Origin: Clostridia bacterium
GTDB lineage: Bacteria; Bacillota; Clostridia; Christensenellales; Borkfalkiaceae
Assembly (NCBI GenBank): GCA_017465865.1
Contig: JAFTVF010000006.1
Coordinates: 1 to 64,000 of the forward strand
DNA: 64,000 nucleotides
Reading direction: 5' to 3'
In this document: in pieces, positions 61,307-64,000 of the stretch
Position numbering within the stretch: the stretch's first letter is position 1
Layout: each line of letters opens with the position of its first letter
Notes under the pieces: generated by a model
Told to the model about the DNA's origin: nothing
Database searches by the model: none
What the model saw: only the letters and a program-made list of their open reading frames with translations
Position numbers and translations under genes: made by a program

Positions 61307-62197
61307 ATGAACGTAAAAGAAAGAAAAAAGAGCCGTTTTAGTGTGTACGGCTTGGTTGTCGGCGCAATACTTTCGCTGTATTCCTTTATCATACTCGCGA
61401 TACTCGTTTGGGGGTTTATGGTCAGCCTTAAACAGACGGGCGAGTTTTGGAACAATCCGTATCCTTTCTTTAAGGCGGGGGAGAAAGTCGAGTTTAAGTA
61501 TTTCGACGCTCTTACCCAGTTTAAGGTATACCCGAAAGAGGGATTTGGGAGCGCGTATTACGATCTGATCGGTATGTTTTCAAATTCGATCATATATGCA
61601 GTCGGCTGTGCGCTCGTATCCACGTTAAGTCCGCTTGTGATGGCGTACGTTTCGTCGAAATACAAATATAAATTCAGTAGCTTTTTACCCAAGCTCGTCG
61701 TAGTGGTAATGGTCGTGCCCATCGTCGGTGCAACGGCGTCTACGTTGGAGATCTTAAAGAGTATAAATTTATACGATAGCTATCTGAGTATGTTGATGCT
61801 GAAAGGCGGCTTTACCACGATGTATTTCCTCGTGTTTTATTCGGCGTTCCAAACGCTTTCGTGGGAATACGCAGAGGCGGCGTTCGTAGACGGGGCTTCG
61901 CATCCCCGCGTTATGTTCGGTATTATGCTGCCGCTTGTAAAGCCTATGATATTTTCCGTATTTTTGATTTTCTTCGTAACGTATTGGAACGATTATCATA
62001 CGCTTTTAACCTATTATCCGTCGTTCCCTACGGCAGCGCTCGGATTGTTCTATTTCAATCGCAATACGGATACAAGCGCGAACGAAACGATGCTGTTGAC
62101 GGGTTGTATGTTGGTAACGATTCCCGTAATCGTACTATTCTTGGTTTTCAGCGATAAGCTGATGGGCAATATCAGTATGGGAGGTATTAAAGGATGA
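61307..62197 (+). CDS. Carbohydrate ABC transporter permease, MalG/LacG/UgpE type
   Basis: 296 residues, six membrane segments; coupling loop YAEAAFVDGASHPRVMFG followed by IMLPLVKPMIFSV. Partner of the preceding permease. GAGGA lies 6 bases before the ATG. Its last four bases overlap the start of the next gene. No ATPase is in the cluster, so a shared MsmX-like ATPase must drive transport. Confidence 0.93.
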   Translation: MNVKERKKSRFSVYGLVVGAILSLYSFIILAILVWGFMVSLKQTGEFWNNPYPFFKAGEKVEFKYFDALTQFKVYPKEGFGSAYYDLIGMFSNSIIYAVGCALVSTLSPLVMAYVSSKYKYKFSSFLPKLVVVVMVVPIVGATASTLEILKSINLYDSYLSMLMLKGGFTTMYFLVFYSAFQTLSWEYAEAAFVDGASHPRVMFGIMLPLVKPMIFSVFLIFFVTYWNDYHTLLTYYPSFPTAALGLFYFNRNTDTSANETMLLTGCMLVTIPVIVLFLVFSDKLMGNISMGGIKG

Positions 62198-64000
62198 CAA
62201 AAAGAAAAGTTCGGACTCTTATCATTCTGGCAGCGTGTTTTATTCTCGCGTTGCTGGTGGCAATTTTGCCCTATAAGTCGTCCGTGGACACGAAAGCGTA
62301 CGATTTGACGTTGAGCGTCTTTTCGTCGCGAAAAATGGAATTGGAAGAGGGGGCGCGCTTGGCGGAAACTTCTTCCTATTCCGACGATAGGAAAGGCTTA
62401 CGCGTTACTGGTAAAAACGGCTCGTACGTGGGCATGAAAGAAACGGTTGCAGGGAAATTCGATATGACTTGGATTCCCGAGAACGGGCTTTCCGCCGTAA
62501 CCTATACCTTCGAAAACGCGGTTTCCAAAGAAAGCTTTGACCTCGTCGTAACTTTCGGCGGTACGAATATTTCTTCGTACGTAGAATGTAACGGAGAAAA
62601 AGCGGGTCTTTATTACCGTGGTAAAAAAGGACTTTCCGACGTTACGGCGATCTATAACAGTATCGATACGTATACGGAATGTGCAAACGAATACAAAGCG
62701 GTTACGGTGTCGTTCGATCCCGAAACGATGTCCGTTCAAGTGGCGAATACCCTCGTATGGTCGTTTTTGAGTGATTTTTCGGACGGTAGAAAGGTCGGCT
62801 TTGCGTTTGACAGCTTTGAAACGTATACGGTAAAAATGGCGTTTAGCAATGCAAAAGCAGGCGCTTCCGCGATTATTTACGATATCAACGGACAAAACTT
62901 GGAAAATACGTTGATGCTTCCCGACGCAGCGCCGAGAATTTTTGCTAAGTTCGGATACGACGGCGTGGTAGGACAGAAATATACGCTGCCTCAGGCAAAC
63001 GTATACGACGTTCTCGACGGCGTGATCCCCGCATCGGAATGCGAAGTAGCCGTATTCTACGACGGAGATCCGATCGCGCTTGAAAACGGAGCGTTTACGC
63101 CTACGAAAACAGGTAAATACCAAATCGATTATACGGCGGAAAACGAAGCGGGTTTTGCAACTACGCAAACGTATAAGCTGAACGTAAATAGCGCTTACGG
63201 CGGTGAAATGGTCTTCGGCGGACAACTTCCCGAAGCGGAAGTCGGCGCGAAGACGCAGCTTTCTTTCCCTGCGGTAGAATACGTAAACGGCAATATTTCC
63301 GCTTTTGCTGAAATTCCCGTTTCCGCGGAGATTTTCAAAGACGGTACTTCCGTAAAAACGGTAGAGGATGCAAGAAACGGCTTTACGTATACGCCGAGCG
63401 AAGCAGGTTCGTACGAGGTCGTATATAAGCCCGTACATACCTATTACGGCGGCGACGAATACGCGGTAGGAATTTCCGTAACGGCGGATAAGATAGGCTA
63501 CACGCTGAACGGTACGCTTGAAAGCGAGTATACTACTTTGGATAAGGTTAGTATCCCTTCGATGACGATGCATACGCCCGACGGCGATTTGGAAGCAACG
63601 TGGAAAATTCAATTCCCGAACGGCGGTCTGTATCAAAACCAAAGTATAAAGACGACGGAGGCCGGTACGTACAATATTATTTATACGGCTTCCAACGGTG
63701 AAAACACGTACGAAATCGTTCGTTCTTTCGACGTGCTCGTCGCGCCTGCGTCTTTGTTTGAAACGACGGGCGACGTAACGATGAGCGACGGAGCGTATTC
63801 GCATAACGAAAGCATCAGCGGACTTGTCGTGGAAGCGAAAAAAGGCGGCGTAATTGCTTACGATAACGTAATTAAGCTCAACGAATACGATTACGAAAAC
63901 GACAAGCAAAACGCTTTGCTTTGCGAGTTGCGCGTTGATCCTTACACGGCGTTTAATGCGGATTTCCTCAATTTGGAAATCGTACTTACGGATATTCACG
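62194..64000 (+). CDS. Exported or anchored protein with Ig-like domains, 3' end beyond the window
   Basis: The frame is open from the ATG at 62194 to the last base (602 codons shown), so the protein is at least 602 residues. A membrane anchor or signal lies at about 9-26. Residues about 34-225 look like a beta-sandwich; about 235-520 hold three Ig/Big-type repeats of 85-100 residues (recurring TPTKTGKYQIDYTAENE, YTPSEAGSYEVVYKP, KTTEAGTYNIIYTASNG). The start overlaps the permease stop as ATGA, so it belongs to the importer operon. A surface polysaccharide-binding protein or an enzyme with a catalytic domain past the window is likely. Confidence 0.8.
   Translation, partial: MTKRKVRTLIILAACFILALLVAILPYKSSVDTKAYDLTLSVFSSRKMELEEGARLAETSSYSDDRKGLRVTGKNGSYVGMKETVAGKFDMTWIPENGLSAVTYTFENAVSKESFDLVVTFGGTNISSYVECNGEKAGLYYRGKKGLSDVTAIYNSIDTYTECANEYKAVTVSFDPETMSVQVANTLVWSFLSDFSDGRKVGFAFDSFETYTVKMAFSNAKAGASAIIYDINGQNLENTLMLPDAAPRIFAKFGYDGVVGQKYTLPQANVYDVLDGVIPASECEVAVFYDGDPIALENGAFTPTKTGKYQIDYTAENEAGFATTQTYKLNVNSAYGGEMVFGGQLPEAEVGAKTQLSFPAVEYVNGNISAFAEIPVSAEIFKDGTSVKTVEDARNGFTYTPSEAGSYEVVYKPVHTYYGGDEYAVGISVTADKIGYTLNGTLESEYTTLDKVSIPSMTMHTPDGDLEATWKIQFPNGGLYQNQSIKTTEAGTYNIIYTASNGENTYEIVRSFDVLVAPASLFETTGDVTMSDGAYSHNESISGLVVEAKKGGVIAYDNVIKLNEYDYENDKQNALLCELRVDPYTAFNADFLNLEIVLTDIH

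Overview
The window looks like a chromosomal segment of a Gram-positive, spore-forming or spore-descended anaerobe of class Clostridia. The evidence is: yabP, yabQ and a divIC-like gene side by side, many lipoproteins with a lipobox, a Crh-like HPr protein, class II GxxE-free housekeeping promoters close to the sigma-A consensus (TTGACA-17-TATAAT), strong AGGAGG-type ribosome binding sites, and short U-tailed terminators. Base composition is close to even, with many GCG, CGC and ATC codons. That codon bias is why long false open frames appear opposite real genes. An uncultured gut lineage of the Christensenellales or Borkfalkiales type would fit, but this is inference only. I see no phage, IS element, CRISPR array or replication origin.

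Layout. 1-314: three tRNA genes (His, Arg, Gly) on the minus strand with their promoter. 486-6650: small mixed units, namely purH, an SGNH hydrolase, a structured leader RNA with a small membrane protein, and a minus-strand group (HPr-like, DUF4364, TSCPD), then nudF and a Cys-rich small protein. 6652-13611: a vitamin-type ECF transporter with coaX, hom, a RimK-like ATP-grasp ligase, a FlaA1/CapD-type nucleotide-sugar dehydratase and a cysteine desulfidase/serine dehydratase-like enzyme. 13861-24794: one 12-gene unit that makes serine and then histidine (serC, serA, DUF1015, hisZGDCBHAF, hisIE). 25021-33683: an oligopeptide ABC transporter operon opened by an unusual lipoprotein. 33723-43472: assorted single genes, including guaB, a GMP synthase without its glutaminase domain, a Cys/Asn/Gly-repeat protein, a TtcA-like enzyme and the yabP-yabQ-divIC-ppx group. 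43507-48735: malQ with a maltodextrin importer. 48781-51362: an SsuABC/ThiXYZ-type importer divergent from valS (51551-54175). 54230-64000: a carbohydrate cluster of an AraC regulator, a 43-residue peptide gene, a 958-residue exported protein, a sugar importer without an ATPase, and an exported Ig-like protein cut by the window end.

The strongest candidate for something undescribed is the leader RNA at 3639-3809. It has a consensus promoter, a 14-bp closing stem, a stacked 10+10 bp arm, and a U-tailed terminator hairpin just before the ribosome binding site of a small membrane protein. The 3' strand of the closing stem is exactly complementary to the 3' strand of the terminator, as expected of a riboswitch or attenuator, and I cannot match it to a known class. 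Other points of interest are the 15-bp direct repeats upstream of the last cluster, the short peptide gene there, the Cys-rich repeat protein, the glutaminase-free GuaA and a large insertion in OppD.
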